From CAYLHB01 sp964383505 (GTDB lineage Bacteria; Patescibacteriota; Minisyncoccia; Phycocordibacterales; UBA12088): a stretch of 10,046 bases of DNA. The DNA lies in NCBI GenBank assembly GCA_964383505.1, contig CAYLHB010000022.1:1-10046 (forward strand). The letters run 5' to 3'. This document shows, one piece after another, positions 9,476 through 10,046 of this stretch (positions within the stretch are counted from its first letter, which is position 1; every line of letters begins with the position of its first letter). The position numbers and the translations under genes were made by a program. A model generated the notes under the pieces. The model was not told the origin of the DNA. It worked only from the letters and a program-made list of their open reading frames with translations, and ran no database searches.

Positions 9476-9898
9476 ATGAAGAAACTTACCCTTTACACCG
9501 ATGGTGGTGCGCGTGGCAATCCCGGACCTGCCGGGGCAGGTGCGGTTATTCTCGACGAGAGCGGTAAGACCGTGAAGGAGGTGTCGAAGTACCTCGGCCA
9601 CCAGACGAACAATTACGCGGAGTACCAAGCGGTCATCCTGGGGCTTGAGACCATCAAAAAGCACTTCGGTGCGCCACAATGCAAACAGCTTTTTGTTGAG
9701 GTGAGGATGGACTCCGAGCTCATTTGCAAACAACTCAATGGCGAGTACCAGATCAAAGAGGAAACCCTGTGGCCCCTCTACATAGCAATACACAACCTCC
9801 TTGTTTCAAGCTTTCCACATGTGACGTTTTCCCACATCCCTCGTGCCGAAAACAGCAGGGCAGACCGTATGGCAAACGAAGCGATGGATAGGGGTTGA
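9476..9898 (+). CDS. Ribonuclease HI family protein
   Basis: This 140-residue RNase H-fold nuclease cleaves RNA in RNA-DNA hybrids, removing primers and R-loops. The four acidic catalytic residues are visible: D9 in YTDGGARGNPGPAGAG (7-22), E49 in NNYAEYQAVILGLE (45-58), D79 in MDSELICKQL (78-87) and D130 in IPRAENSRADRMANEAMD (121-138). The ending IPR-x-x-N-x-x-AD-x-x-ANEA is typical of the short RNase HI lineage (YpdQ and archaeal-type) rather than E. coli RnhA. ATG 9476 is the first in frame. No Shine-Dalgarno or clear -10 lies immediately upstream; expression may come from 9272. It carries the second copy of the 29-bp direct repeat at 9495-9523. Confidence 0.93.
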   Translation: MKKLTLYTDGGARGNPGPAGAGAVILDESGKTVKEVSKYLGHQTNNYAEYQAVILGLETIKKHFGAPQCKQLFVEVRMDSELICKQLNGEYQIKEETLWPLYIAIHNLLVSSFPHVTFSHIPRAENSRADRMANEAMDRG

Positions 9899-9952
9899 CG
9901 TGTGACCGCAGCATGTTTACCCTCCATCAAGGAAAAGGATACTGTACGAGGA

Positions 9953-10046
9953 ATGGTAGATATGAAACGTGTACGATGTCTAGGGCCGACCACCCTTGTG
10001 CGGGTGTCGGCATGTTTCTTCTATCACATTTTGGATCACCCAAGTC
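9953..10046 (+). CDS. Possible start of a gene running off the window
   Basis: A frame opens at ATG 9953 (MVDMKRVRCLGPTTLVRVS...) and is still open at the window end after 31 codons. TACTGT lies 7 nt before the ATG, the leaderless spacing seen elsewhere. The strong hairpin at 9985-10011 falls inside it, which argues against coding. Low confidence. Confidence 0.2.
   Translation, partial: MVDMKRVRCLGPTTLVRVSACFFYHILDHPS
9985..10011 (+). terminator. Hairpin downstream of the RNase H gene
   Basis: GCCGA-c-CACCC (9985-9995) pairs with GGGTGTCGGC (10002-10011) with one bulged base and a loop of about six. A weak T-rich stretch (TGTTTCTTCT) follows. It could be a terminator for the RNase H transcript, though it lies about 90 bases past the stop. 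Confidence 0.35.

Noticed and set aside
1..10046. Alternative genetic code with UGA as glycine or UAG as an amino acid
   Set aside because: TGA ends the YqgF fusion, pilO and DUF5652-like frames; TAG ends pilM and the nucleotidyltransferase. Both are in natural positions, so code 11 holds.

Overview
The window most resembles a genome of the Candidate Phyla Radiation (Patescibacteria), probably a Parcubacteria or Kaiserbacteria-like lineage. This is inferred from family resemblance, not from any search. The pointers are compact genes, tRNA genes without encoded CCA, a PilM-PilN-PilO operon with no secretin or PilP gene nearby, a two-helix membrane protein of a type I associate with Parcubacteria, and a DUF5652-like small membrane protein. 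TAG and TGA both act as ordinary stops at the ends of recognisable genes, so the UGA-recoded Gracilibacteria/SR1 code does not apply. No rRNA, CRISPR array or transposase was seen.

Layout. 1-204: an orphan promoter, a foldable non-coding stretch and a strong hairpin terminator (candidate sRNA). 206-1776, minus strand: a nucleotidyltransferase, a two-helix membrane protein, tRNA-Arg(GCG) and a possible 32-aa protein ending at the shared terminator. 1804-2838: a plus-strand SAM methyltransferase convergent with a minus-strand TspO-family protein. 2905-3239, minus: tRNA-Ser(UGA) and a small membrane-protein gene broken by one amber codon. 3284-6817, plus: a YqgF/RuvX domain fused to a tRNA-binding domain, then pilM, pilN, pilO and a membrane protein with an acidic tail, the last four tightly packed. 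6818-7311: a tRNA-Arg(UCU) locus with a broken 5' copy, an intact gene and an orphan 3' copy, separated by hairpin-rich DNA. 7312-8402: three small uncharacterised proteins, one a zinc ribbon. 8488-8731: tRNA-Val(UAC) followed by fold-back DNA sharing a ~53-bp core with the tRNA-Arg locus. 8859-9206: a frameshifted minus-strand gene. 9272-9898: a truncated RNase H start, another hairpin-rich insert and an intact RNase H gene. 9899-10046: nothing firm beyond a hairpin and a possible gene start.

Three themes run through the window. (1) Many genes on both strands have a -10 hexamer only 6-8 nt before the start codon and no Shine-Dalgarno, which suggests leaderless mRNAs; a second class has longer leaders with clear SD sites. 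(2) Hairpin-rich inserts sit beside partial duplicates of a tRNA gene and of an RNase H gene start. In the two tRNA-linked inserts a conserved core hairpin shows a compensatory base-pair change, so it looks like a structured repeat family. (3) Several genes are freshly broken (amber, G-run frameshift, truncated duplicate), suggesting active decay in the accessory part. The pilus genes form the cytoplasmic and inner-membrane assembly platform of a type IV pilus; the remaining genes are housekeeping or unknown.
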